The translations under genes were made by a program, and so were the position numbers. DNA of 64,000 bases from Zobellia uliginosa (GTDB lineage Bacteria; Bacteroidota; Bacteroidia; Flavobacteriales; Flavobacteriaceae), in NCBI RefSeq assembly GCF_018860745.1, contig NZ_JAHKPY010000014.1, positions 248,001 through 312,000 on the forward strand, in the 5' to 3' direction. The notes beneath the pieces are model-generated. The model saw only the letters and a program-made list of their open reading frames with translations, was not told the DNA's origin and did not search any database. Of the stretch, positions 53,275-61,128 are shown piece after piece. Position 1 is the stretch's first letter; the number at the start of each line of letters is the position of its first letter.

Positions 53275-54465
53275 TTAGCCGATTATTGCAGCGATGCCTG
53301 GCAAGGTTTTACCCTCTAAACTTTCTAACATAGCGCCTCCGCCTGTAGAAACATAACTTACCTTATCTTCAAAACCAAACTGCTTAACAGCGGCAACTGA
53401 ATCGCCACCTCCAACAAGTGAAAAAGCACCACCTTTCGTAGCCTCATCAATATAGTTTCCTAAAGCAATAGTTCCTTTCGCAAAACTTTCCATTTCAAAA
53501 ACGCCAATAGGACCGTTCCAAAGAATAGTTTTCGATTTCAAGATAACCTCTTTAAAGATTTCCAATGTTTTTGGACCAGCATCTAAACCTTGCCAACCGT
53601 CAGGAATTTTATTTACATCTACAATTTGTGTGTTGGCATTATTGGCAAAATCATCTGCCGCAAGAACATCAACAGGAATATGCACTTCTACATTCTTCTC
53701 TTTTGCCTGCTTTAAAATTTCCATTGCCAGGTCCATCTTATCATCTTCACAAATAGAATCGCCTACTTGGCCACCTTGTGCTTTTATAAAAGTATAAGTC
53801 ATACCCCCTCCAATAATTAGGTGATCTACTTTATCCAAGATGTTTTCAATAATTGTAATTTTAGACGAAACCTTAGCTCCACCCAAAATAGCCAAAACTG
53901 GTTTTTCACCAGTTTGCATTACCTTATCAATAGCTTCTATTTCTTTTGCAAGTAGTAGGCCAAAACATCTTGCATCAGGAAAAAACCTTGCAATGATAGT
54001 TGTAGAAGCATGAGCCCTGTGCGCAGTTCCAAAAGCATCATTTACATAAATATCACCTAATTTGGAAAGTTGTTCGGCAAAGGCCTCGTCTCCTTTTTCC
54101 TCTTCCGCGTGGAACCTTAGGTTCTCTAACAATAATATTTCACCTGGCTGAAGTTCCGCAACAGCTTTTTCTGCTACTTCACCAACACAATCAGGCACGA
54201 ATTTTACGGTAACTCCAATAACATCTGAAACTTTATTACAGATATGCTGTAAAGATAGGTCCGGATTCTTTTGTCCTTTTGGTCTACCCAAATGGCTCAT
54301 TAAAACAGCGCTGCCGCCGTCTTCAAGTACTTTTATGATTGTTGGTTTTGCCGCTTCGATACGGGTAGCATCAGCAACATTGAATTCCTCGTCCAAAGGC
54401 ACGTTAAAATCAACGCGAATGAGAGCTTTCTTATTTTCAAAATTAAAGTCGTTTATAGTTTTCAT
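53275..54465 (-). CDS. pgk: Phosphoglycerate kinase
   Basis: Glycolytic enzyme that transfers phosphate from 1,3-bisphosphoglycerate to [12 protein letters not shown] at residues 17-25, SHLGRPKG near 58, LLLENLRFH near 110, [13 protein letters not shown] near 144 and the C-terminal GGGDSVAAV near 357 are canonical. The length of 396 is normal. It is transcribed alone from a promoter whose -7 box lies 22 bases upstream. Confidence 0.98.
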   Translation of the reverse strand: MKTINDFNFENKKALIRVDFNVPLDEEFNVADATRIEAAKPTIIKVLEDGGSAVLMSHLGRPKGQKNPDLSLQHICNKVSDVIGVTVKFVPDCVGEVAEKAVAELQPGEILLLENLRFHAEEEKGDEAFAEQLSKLGDIYVNDAFGTAHRAHASTTIIARFFPDARCFGLLLAKEIEAIDKVMQTGEKPVLAILGGAKVSSKITIIENILDKVDHLIIGGGMTYTFIKAQGGQVGDSICEDDKMDLAMEILKQAKEKNVEVHIPVDVLAADDFANNANTQIVDVNKIPDGWQGLDAGPKTLEIFKEVILKSKTILWNGPIGVFEMESFAKGTIALGNYIDEATKGGAFSLVGGGDSVAAVKQFGFEDKVSYVSTGGGAMLESLEGKTLPGIAAIIG

Positions 54466-54487
54466 GTTATGCGGTTTTAGAGAGTCG

Positions 54488-54495
54488 CAAATGTA
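54488..54495 (-). promoter_or_regulatory. Promoter -7 box of pgk (TACATTTG)
   Basis: TACATTTG followed by CG matches TAnnTTTG; an upstream TTTTG is about 26 bases away, somewhat farther than the usual -33 spacing. Confidence 0.55.
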
Positions 54496-54570
54496 ATAAA
54501 AAGGATGTTAGACTGGTAGTACAAAACCGATAGACTATAGATATTAACCATATTTAAGAAGTTATCCGCC

Positions 54571-54602
54571 TTGGATCGTATATATTAAAAAAGTTATCTT
54601 TG
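54571..54602 (+). promoter_or_regulatory. Complete promoter abutting the delta-prime gene start
   Basis: TTG at 54571-54573 and TATCTTTG at 54595-54602 are 21 bases apart, the expected -33/-7 arrangement for Bacteroidota. The ATG follows four bases later, so the transcript should be leaderless or nearly so. Confidence 0.65.
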
Positions 54603-54606
54603 GACC

Positions 54607-55758
54607 ATGCTGTTCAACCACATTTTAGGGCTATCCCATATCAAGAGCCATTTGGCCGGCAGTGCTGATGCAGGCAGAGTTCCTCATGCCCAATTATTTG
54701 TAGGGCCAGAGGGTTCAGGAACACTTCCTATGGCTATCGCTTACGCCCAATATATTATTTGCGGAAACCGTGATGGGGAGAATAATGGAGCTAACCAATC
54801 TTGTAATCTTAAGTTTGATTCCCTTGCTCATCCAGATATGCATTTTGCTTTTCCTGTCTCTAATTCTGATAAGGTAAAGAGCCATGCCGTTAGTAACCAT
54901 TACATGGAAGAATGGCGAAAATTTGTTAAAGAGCAGCCTTACGGTAATCTTTTTGATTGGTATCGTTTAATCGGTATTGAAAAAAAACAAGGTCAGATCG
55001 GTGTAGATGAAGCACAGGATATTGTTAGAAAGTTAGTCTTAAAATCATACGAAGGCGGTTATAAGGTAATGTTGATTTGGATGGCCGAAAAAATGAATAC
55101 GGCTGCCGCCAACAAACTTTTAAAACTAATTGAAGAACCACCTAACAAAACAGTATTTCTTTTAATAACCGAAGACGAGGGGCAAATTATTCAGACCATT
55201 CGTTCTCGTTGTCAAGTTTTACATTTTCCGCCTCTTGCTGAAGAAGCCATGGCAAATGCCCTTGTAGAAAAAGGCGCGTTAAGAGAAGAGGCTTTAAGAA
55301 TTGCTCATGAGGCAAACGGAAATTTCAATAAGGCATTAGATTTATTGAACGAAGATTCTGAAGATCTGATTTTTGAAAAATGGTTCGTACAATGGGTCCG
55401 TAGTGCTTTTAAGGCCAAAGGAAATAAGAGTGCGATTTCCGATTTAATTATGTGGAGTGAAGAAGTGGCAAAAACCGGTCGTGAAACCCAAAAGAAATTT
55501 CTACATTATTGCGTTACAGTAATGCGCCAAGCCATGCTAATCAATTTCAATGCGAAAGACCTTGCTTTTATGCGCATACATACTGATGGCTTTAGCTTAG
55601 ACAAATTTGCTCCTTTCATTCATGAAAACAATATTCTAACCATTGTAAAAGAGCTTGAAGACGCTATTTACCATATTGAACGAAATGGTAATTCTAAAAT
55701 AATTCTTACGGATCTTTCTATAAAATTGACGCGTCTTTTGCACAAAAAAGCGGCTTAG
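54607..55758 (+). CDS. holB: DNA polymerase III subunit delta prime-like clamp-loader protein
   Basis: A clamp-loader subunit of the replicative polymerase. The N terminus ILGLSHIKSHL, AGRVPHAQLFVGPEG is the delta-prime/tau AAA+ start with a degenerate P-loop (GPEGSGT), in keeping with the non-catalytic delta-prime role. MNTAAANKLLKLIEEPP near residue 165 is the hallmark segment, followed by TIRSRCQ (SRC motif) near 197. The length of 383 is on the long side but normal for this phylum. DoxX follows 62 bases later. Confidence 0.9.
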   Translation: MLFNHILGLSHIKSHLAGSADAGRVPHAQLFVGPEGSGTLPMAIAYAQYIICGNRDGENNGANQSCNLKFDSLAHPDMHFAFPVSNSDKVKSHAVSNHYMEEWRKFVKEQPYGNLFDWYRLIGIEKKQGQIGVDEAQDIVRKLVLKSYEGGYKVMLIWMAEKMNTAAANKLLKLIEEPPNKTVFLLITEDEGQIIQTIRSRCQVLHFPPLAEEAMANALVEKGALREEALRIAHEANGNFNKALDLLNEDSEDLIFEKWFVQWVRSAFKAKGNKSAISDLIMWSEEVAKTGRETQKKFLHYCVTVMRQAMLINFNAKDLAFMRIHTDGFSLDKFAPFIHENNILTIVKELEDAIYHIERNGNSKIILTDLSIKLTRLLHKKAA

Positions 55759-55820
55759 CCTGCTATCTGCTGTCCTTTTTTTGGTAACTTAATAGCAACC
55801 AACCGCAAAACCAAAAGACC

Positions 55821-56219
55821 ATGGACAGTTTTCTCCACTCTGCAACAGAACTCTTAATCCTAATTTTTCTGATTATCGTCTTTATGCAAAGTGGCATTGA
55901 CAAAGTGTTTAATTGGAAGGAAACCCTTTCCTATCTGAAAGAGCATTTTAAAGACACTCCATTAGAAAGTTTGGTTCCCGCTCTCTTGGGCACATTGCTC
56001 TTAATAGAGACCGCATCAGGAATTCTATGCGCCATAGGACTTTATCAATTATTGATTATAGGAGAAAACACCATTGCCTTTTATGGCAGTATACTTTCCT
56101 GCATATCCTTATTAATGTTGATGTTCGGTCAACGCATGGCCAAGGACTATGAAGGGGCTAAAACCATCACCGTATATTTTATGCCCGCTATATTTTTGGT
56201 TTACATACTTCAAAACTAA
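55821..56219 (+). CDS. DoxX-like membrane protein
   Basis: A 132-residue protein with four hydrophobic segments (about residues 8-26, 48-70, 77-97 and 112-130). The segment FMQSGIDKVFNWKETLSYL after helix 1 and the EH-x-K region fit DoxX/MauE-like proteins of Bacteroidota. The function is not established; the family has been linked to thiol/redox or quinone chemistry. It shares a terminator with the convergent OmpH gene. Confidence 0.75.
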   Translation: MDSFLHSATELLILIFLIIVFMQSGIDKVFNWKETLSYLKEHFKDTPLESLVPALLGTLLLIETASGILCAIGLYQLLIIGENTIAFYGSILSCISLLMLMFGQRMAKDYEGAKTITVYFMPAIFLVYILQN

Positions 56220-56256
56220 AAAAGGGTCAACCGATAAAATCCGTTGACCCTTTTAT
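56218..56256. terminator. Bidirectional terminator between DoxX and OmpH genes
   Basis: AAAAGGGTCAAC and GTTGACCCTTTT pair perfectly around an 11-base loop with A- and T-runs on the two sides, so it can end both convergent transcripts. Confidence 0.88.
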
Positions 56257-56274
56257 TCTGATGGTAAGTTAATT

Positions 56275-56781
56275 CTACTTCTTGTACTTGTCGTTCAATA
56301 GTTTTACGATTTCTGCAGTAAGGTCATTTTTATCTGCGCCATATAATACGCTGCCACCATCGCCACCACCAAGAATGTATGAGTAGCCATTTGCTTTGCC
56401 GTAAGCTTTTACCTCTTTTTTTACTTTACTGATGATGCTGTCCATTTCAGTTTGACCTAACAATTGAAGTTGTTGGTCTTCCTGCTGCAATTGTTGACCG
56501 ATCATTTGACCTTTTTGCTGCATTGCAGCATATTGTTCTTGGGCTTTTGTTTGTGATAACTTCTGAGCTTGAGTTTGGAATGCCTGCGCCTCCACTTGAA
56601 AAGCTTGCGTAATACTGTCTCTCTTTTTTGTTAGAGCGTCCGCTTTAACTTTAAAATTAGCTTCAACATCTATTTTTTCTTGGTACTCTTCCATCAACTT
56701 TACGTTGTCTACAAATCCAATTTTTTCCTGCTGACAAGAAACTGCTACCAACATTAAAAATACCACTACTACATTTTTCAT
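56275..56781 (-). CDS. OmpH/Skp-family periplasmic chaperone-like lipoprotein
   Basis: A Skp-like holdase for outer-membrane proteins. From the ATG at 56781 (MKNVVVV) there is a lipoprotein signal with AVSC, then a long glutamine-rich coiled coil (about residues 30-125) and a compact C-terminal cap with GYSYILGGGDGGSVLYG. The longer frame begins with TTG and adds a basic lead that would spoil the signal. About 168 residues fits Skp. Bacteroidota often carry several OmpH paralogues; only this one is seen here. Confidence 0.85.
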   Translation of the reverse strand: MKNVVVVFLMLVAVSCQQEKIGFVDNVKLMEEYQEKIDVEANFKVKADALTKKRDSITQAFQVEAQAFQTQAQKLSQTKAQEQYAAMQQKGQMIGQQLQQEDQQLQLLGQTEMDSIISKVKKEVKAYGKANGYSYILGGGDGGSVLYGADKNDLTAEIVKLLNDKYKK

Positions 56782-56875
56782 AATTCTGTTTATTTTAATC
56801 TTCTTTTTGCTTTTCAAAATTTTCTCAAAAATTATCCCTTCCCTAAATTCTGTCAAATTTAGTTTTCAAGTTGCG

Positions 56876-56883
56876 CAAAAATA
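56876..56883 (-). promoter_or_regulatory. Promoter -7 box of the OmpH gene (TATTTTTG) with adjacent palindrome
   Basis: TATTTTTGCGC on the minus strand, about 95 bases before the ATG. The perfect palindrome AGAAAAGCTTTTCT (56883-56896) directly abuts it on the upstream side, a possible regulator site. Confidence 0.5.
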
Positions 56884-56896
56884 GAAAAGCTTTTCT

Positions 56897-57156
56897 AATT
56901 GTAGTCATCAAATTTTTAAATGTGAAGGAAGAAACAATAATTCAAGAAATTAATTTAAACAACCTCAAATTGACCAAAAGACCAACTATAAAGAATTTCT
57001 ATACAAAGAACACAAGAATATAAAGGAAGATAATAAAAAATGGAGTCGTCAAAAAGGCGTACAAAGACAATTTTTACGAAATCATCCACACATAAGAGAT
57101 AAGCACTCAAACATCGTTAAAATCGCTTAAAACAAGTTTTAAGCTTCAGAAAGAGC
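56897..57156. other. Intergenic region with a strong inverted repeat
   Basis: AT-rich sequence between the OmpH promoter and the end of the methyltransferase gene. GCTTAAAAC-AA-GTTTTAAGC at 57125-57144 is a perfect nine-base-arm hairpin and may end the methyltransferase transcript, although no long T-run follows. No gene is seen in the rest. Confidence 0.5.
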
Positions 57157-57987
57157 TTATGGATGCTTTTTGAGAATATAGATTACAGAAGAGGGTTGTC
57201 CGCTGAACACTGCCCTAAAATTTGACCAAAATCCTACACCGAAGGCCTTGATAAAATTCTGTCTACCGGTTTTATATTTTTCAGAAAGCAAGGAGACATA
57301 AAAAGCATCAAACCACATAGGTTTTGTTTTTACTAATTTCATATTCTGTTTTGCGAATACTTTTTCTATTGACTCTTTAGAAAAATGCCAAAGATGTCTT
57401 GGCACATCATAAGCTGCCCAAAACTCTTTATAATAATTTGCATCAAAAGATTTAAAATTAGGAACTGCTATTACAAGCGTACCGTTATCTTCTAAGTTCG
57501 CTACAATTTTTTGGATTTGATCATCAAGATTAGGTAAGTGCTCCAAAACGTGCCAAAGTGTTATTACCTGAAATTTAGTGTTTGGCAACTCTTCCATATC
57601 GGAAAGCAAATTCATTTTCTTCTCACTGGAACGAACTCTTGCATCACTACTTGGCTCTATTCCCGTAACCGTCCAATTATTCTTTTTTGCCTGCAACAAA
57701 AAATCTCCGGTACCTGCCCCAACATCCAACAAGGTTTTAGTATTCTTTGCATAAGAATTTATTAAAGCTACTTTTTGAGAGAGACTAAACTTTTTTACCG
57801 CTTGATACATTTTATCCACTACAGATTTTGAAGCATCTGTATGTGATATGTAGTCATCACTTTCGTAATACTTTTGCAGATTTTTGGGCTCAGGTGTAGT
57901 CACCAACATTTGTAACTCTTCATCCAAAATCAATTCAAAGTCTTCTCCAGAAATTGAAAAATCTTTAGTTTTTAAAAACGGTTTCAT
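57157..57987 (-). CDS. Class I SAM-dependent methyltransferase
   Basis: A protein of 276 residues. The N-terminal part (about 1-85) is a small accessory domain. The SAM fold begins with LLDVGAGTGDFL near residue 89, followed by GIEPSSDA near 112 (acidic end of strand 2), ITLWHVLEHLPN near 145 and LVIAVPNFKSFD near 178, with PRHLWHFS near 205. This resembles the Methyltransf_23/UbiE-like group acting on small or glycan-linked substrates. The substrate is unknown. It overlaps the upstream lipoprotein gene by 23 bases. Confidence 0.82.
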   Translation of the reverse strand: MKPFLKTKDFSISGEDFELILDEELQMLVTTPEPKNLQKYYESDDYISHTDASKSVVDKMYQAVKKFSLSQKVALINSYAKNTKTLLDVGAGTGDFLLQAKKNNWTVTGIEPSSDARVRSSEKKMNLLSDMEELPNTKFQVITLWHVLEHLPNLDDQIQKIVANLEDNGTLVIAVPNFKSFDANYYKEFWAAYDVPRHLWHFSKESIEKVFAKQNMKLVKTKPMWFDAFYVSLLSEKYKTGRQNFIKAFGVGFWSNFRAVFSGQPSSVIYILKKHP

Positions 57988-58519
57988 TATAGTTGTGCGT
58001 GGTAAGATATTCCTTTTTGAGAGTTCGAAGATAATTTAAAACTGGCTCTCTAGAAAACGAATCTTCATGAAGACAATCTTTTTCCTTATCACTATAAACC
58101 TCAATGGCCAAATACCAATTATCAGTTCGTATTACATCGTCTCCTCCAACATATCCTTCATCATCCTCTAAACTCAAAGCTGCATTTAGGGTAGCACTGA
58201 AAAGAGTAGGTCCTAAGTTCAAAACTTTCGTAGGTATATCAATCTCATAAAAAGCAAAAAAATAATTCTCGCCGTCAATTAAAAATGGAATATCATCATA
58301 GACATTTTCATCATTCAATTGAAACTTAGTGTTTATATAATTATAAAAATGAGAAGCTTCTTTATGATCCTCAAAAATAAACATCGTGCGTTTGGAAAGG
58401 GTTCTTTTAAACTTCTTTCCCTTGGAAATTTTATAGTCTTTTATAGATGGTGCCACTCGTAAAGGAATACATGATTGACCTATTAACGTGCTGCACAATA
58501 CTAGAAGGAAAGCTTTCAT
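57965..58519 (-). CDS. Hypothetical lipoprotein
   Basis: About 184 residues from the ATG at 58519 (MKAFLLV); a TTG two codons earlier is less likely. A lipoprotein signal ends in GQSC. The mature part starts with PLRVAPSIKDYKI, is rich in aromatic and acidic residues and has no family I recognise. The 23-base overlap with the methyltransferase gene indicates co-expression, so the pair may act in one pathway. Confidence 0.65.
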   Translation of the reverse strand: MKAFLLVLCSTLIGQSCIPLRVAPSIKDYKISKGKKFKRTLSKRTMFIFEDHKEASHFYNYINTKFQLNDENVYDDIPFLIDGENYFFAFYEIDIPTKVLNLGPTLFSATLNAALSLEDDEGYVGGDDVIRTDNWYLAIEVYSDKEKDCLHEDSFSREPVLNYLRTLKKEYLTTHNYNETVFKN

Positions 58520-58696
58520 TCGCAAGCATTTTTAAATTGAAAAAATACTATCACAAAAACTTAGCCAAAAACAATTTAATTTCAATCCATTCGTTCTATT
58601 CTAGAGGTAAGTAAAAGCTATTCTGTTTAATTATAAAACAGAGTACATACCACATTAGAAGGGTTCTTGCTGCCGAGAAAAGTTCACGCAAGACAG

Positions 58697-58741
58697 ATGT
58701 CTACATGGTTTTCATAAGGAAAACCAATGTGGCACAGACAT
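58697..58741. other. Long imperfect hairpin next to parS
   Basis: The outer arms ATGTCT and AGACAT enclose ACATGGTTTTC and GAAAACC-A-ATGT with an ATAAG loop. The inner stem TGGTTTTC/GAAAACCA is perfect. The structure runs straight into the first parS palindrome. It could be the mnmG terminator region (without a T-run) or part of a larger protein-binding site. Confidence 0.45.
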
Positions 58742-58756
58742 GTTCCACGTGGAACG
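58741..58756. other. parS-like centromere site 1
   Basis: TGTTCCACGTGGAACG matches the ParB-binding consensus TGTTnCACGTGnAACA at all but the last base. It lies ten bases after the mnmG stop. parS sites are normally clustered near the chromosomal origin. Confidence 0.75.
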
Positions 58757-58766
58757 TTCCGGTTAT

Positions 58767-60635
58767 CTATCTTCCCAAATACACCAAAAGAACACTTATG
58801 TCAGAAGGGTTTACACCACTGACTCTAGCTGCTTGAGCTATGGTCACCGGCTGTATAGAATTCAACTTTTCACGAGCTTCGTATGACAAGGATTTAAGTT
58901 TGGAGTAATCAAAATTAGCAGGAATTTTTACATTCTCTAAACGCAATAGTTTGTCCGCATTATTCTTTTCTTTGGCAATATAGCCAGAATACTTAACCTG
59001 TATTTCCGTCTGTTCTAGCACTTCCCGATCCAGGTTATTATCCTCAACATAACCTGAAACCGTATCCAACTGTAGCATATGGTCCATGGTGACTTTCGGT
59101 CTAGAAAATACCTTAAACATCTTATCGGATTGTTTAACTAATGCGGAATCTACACTATCTAAAATTGGATTGATCTCCTCTGGTTTAACACTAGTTTCCT
59201 TAAAAAAGTTAACGAAAGAATCGGACTTAGCCTCCTTTTCTTCCATACGAATCAAACGCTCTTTTTTAGCTAAACCAATATCAAATCCTCTGGGAGTTAA
59301 TCTCAAATCAGCATTATCCTGACGCAACAAAGTTCGGTATTCTGCCCTAGAAGTAAACATGCGATATGGCTCTTCCGTACCCTTTGTAATTAAGTCATCT
59401 ATCAAAACACCTATATAAGCTTCATCTCTCTGAAGCACGAAATCCTCTTTCTCGCTAATTTTTAAATGAGCATTAATACCCGCCATCAAACCTTGAGAAG
59501 CAGCCTCCTCATAACCTGTAGTTCCATTAATTTGACCCGCAAAATAAAGATTATCTACAAGCTTAGTTTCTAAGGTATGCTTTAGTTGTGTAGGCGGAAA
59601 ATAATCATATTCTATAGCATAACCAGGCCTAAAAAATTTGACGTTTTCAAAACCTACAACAGATCGTAAAGCTTTAAACTGAACATCCTCAGGCAAGGAA
59701 GTAGAGAACCCATTTACATATACTTCAACCGTATCCCAACCTTCCGGTTCTACAAAAATTTGATGACTATTTTTATCAGCAAAGCGATTGATTTTATCCT
59801 CTATTGACGGACAATATCGGGGTCCCACACTTTTGATTCTACCGTTAAACATTGGCGAGCGATCAAATCCCTCACGCAAAACGTCATGGACCAAATCACT
59901 AGTATGTGTCATGAAACAGTCCCGTTGAGTGGTCAAAACCGGAGTCTGTAAATATGAAAATTTTTCTGGAATAGCATCGCCAGGTTGCGGAATCATAACT
60001 GAATAATTCAAAGAACGACCATCAACCCTTGGTGGAGTTCCGGTTTTCATACGGCCACTCTCGAAACCTAATTCCAGCAATTGTTCTGTAATTCCGGTAG
60101 CAGCCTTCTCTCCTGCTCTACCGCCACCAAACTGCTTTTCACCTATATGAATCAATCCATTTAAAAAGGTGCCGTTCGTAAGAATTACCGATTTAGATCG
60201 AATATCTATACCTAAAGAGCTTTTAACTCCTACGGCTTTACCGTTCTCAACCAATAAGCCACTTATCATTTCCTGATAGAAATCTACATTCGGTATATTT
60301 TCTAGAGCCAAACGCCATTCCTCAGCAAAACGCATACGGTCATTCTGAGCACGCGGACTCCACATTGCAGGGCCCTTCGATTTATTAAGCATTTTAAATT
60401 GAATCGCTGACTTATCCGTGATAATACCGCTCATTCCGCCCAATGCGTCAATTTCTCTAACAATTTGTCCTTTAGCAATTCCACCCATAGCAGGATTACA
60501 GGACATCTGACCAATGGTCTGTAAATTCATGGTCACCAACAGGGTTTTAGAACCCATATTTCCAGCTGCCGCTGCAGCTTCTGCACCAGCGTGCCCTCCT
60601 CCAACAACAATAACATCATACTCCTCTGCAAACAT
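58767..60635 (-). CDS. mnmG: tRNA uridine-5-carboxymethylaminomethyl modification enzyme, large subunit
   Basis: FAD enzyme that, with MnmE, modifies the wobble uridine of certain tRNAs. The N terminus VIVVGGGHAGAEAAAA binds FAD. The MnmG signatures GPRYCPSIEDKI near residue 272 and AGQINGTTGYEEAA near 368 are present, and the C-terminal helical domain ends normally. The length of 622 is full. The gene is classically close to the replication origin, and here parS-like palindromes flank it on both sides. Confidence 0.97.
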   Translation of the reverse strand: MFAEEYDVIVVGGGHAGAEAAAAAGNMGSKTLLVTMNLQTIGQMSCNPAMGGIAKGQIVREIDALGGMSGIITDKSAIQFKMLNKSKGPAMWSPRAQNDRMRFAEEWRLALENIPNVDFYQEMISGLLVENGKAVGVKSSLGIDIRSKSVILTNGTFLNGLIHIGEKQFGGGRAGEKAATGITEQLLELGFESGRMKTGTPPRVDGRSLNYSVMIPQPGDAIPEKFSYLQTPVLTTQRDCFMTHTSDLVHDVLREGFDRSPMFNGRIKSVGPRYCPSIEDKINRFADKNSHQIFVEPEGWDTVEVYVNGFSTSLPEDVQFKALRSVVGFENVKFFRPGYAIEYDYFPPTQLKHTLETKLVDNLYFAGQINGTTGYEEAASQGLMAGINAHLKISEKEDFVLQRDEAYIGVLIDDLITKGTEEPYRMFTSRAEYRTLLRQDNADLRLTPRGFDIGLAKKERLIRMEEKEAKSDSFVNFFKETSVKPEEINPILDSVDSALVKQSDKMFKVFSRPKVTMDHMLQLDTVSGYVEDNNLDREVLEQTEIQVKYSGYIAKEKNNADKLLRLENVKIPANFDYSKLKSLSYEAREKLNSIQPVTIAQAARVSGVNPSDISVLLVYLGR

Positions 60636-60708
60636 CTCTTATCCTCTAAAATTGTGATTTCAAAATAAAAATTATGGCAAACAGCCATGCACTAAACGCA
60701 AAACAACC

Positions 60709-61128
60709 TTAATGTTCCACGTGGAACATCATAATTTTCTCATTTTCTTTTTGCCTCATTATAACTACTTCCTCCTTTGTCTTATCCTTAAAACCAAAAA
60801 GGTGCAACACGCCATGAGCCATAACACGCAAAACTTCTTCTTCCAACGAGATATTAAATATCTTAGCGTTATCTTTTACTCTATCTACAGAGATAAATAT
60901 ATCTCCGCCGATGACATTATCTTCCGTATAATCAAACGTTAAAATATCTGTATACGTATCGTGATTCAAATATTTTTTATTCATTTTCAAAACCTCTTCA
61001 TCTGAACAAAAAACGTAATCTATCTGGTTAAGAACACCATTTTCTGATTCCACTACTGCGTTTAACCAATCTGAATATTTATCTTCGTTTTCTAGTGAAA
61101 ACCCGGTTTTATAATGGAACTCAATCAT
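60709..61128 (-). CDS. ybeY: Endoribonuclease YbeY (16S rRNA maturation)
   Basis: A zinc-dependent RNase involved in rRNA processing and ribosome quality control. The metal-binding helix HGVLHLFGFKD near residue 105 provides two His; the third ligand position of the usual GYDH is FKD here, a variant I recall from Bacteroidota. NKKYLNHDTYTDILTFDY near 51 is the family strand. The last six codons, MFHVEH, are exactly the second parS site. It overlaps the upstream DUF4175-type gene by eight bases. Confidence 0.92.
   Translation of the reverse strand: MIEFHYKTGFSLENEDKYSDWLNAVVESENGVLNQIDYVFCSDEEVLKMNKKYLNHDTYTDILTFDYTEDNVIGGDIFISVDRVKDNAKIFNISLEEEVLRVMAHGVLHLFGFKDKTKEEVVIMRQKENEKIMMFHVEH
60713..60728. 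other. parS-like centromere site 2, inside ybeY
   Basis: TGTTCCACGTGGAACA is a perfect 16-base palindrome (18 bases with flanks, 60712-60729) that fits the ParB consensus fully. It lies within the final codons of ybeY, about 2 kb from the first site. Confidence 0.85.

Noticed and set aside
60712-60942. Plus-strand frame starting MFHVEHH at the parS site
   Set aside because: It is the palindrome read from the other strand and then antisense ybeY; no support as a gene.
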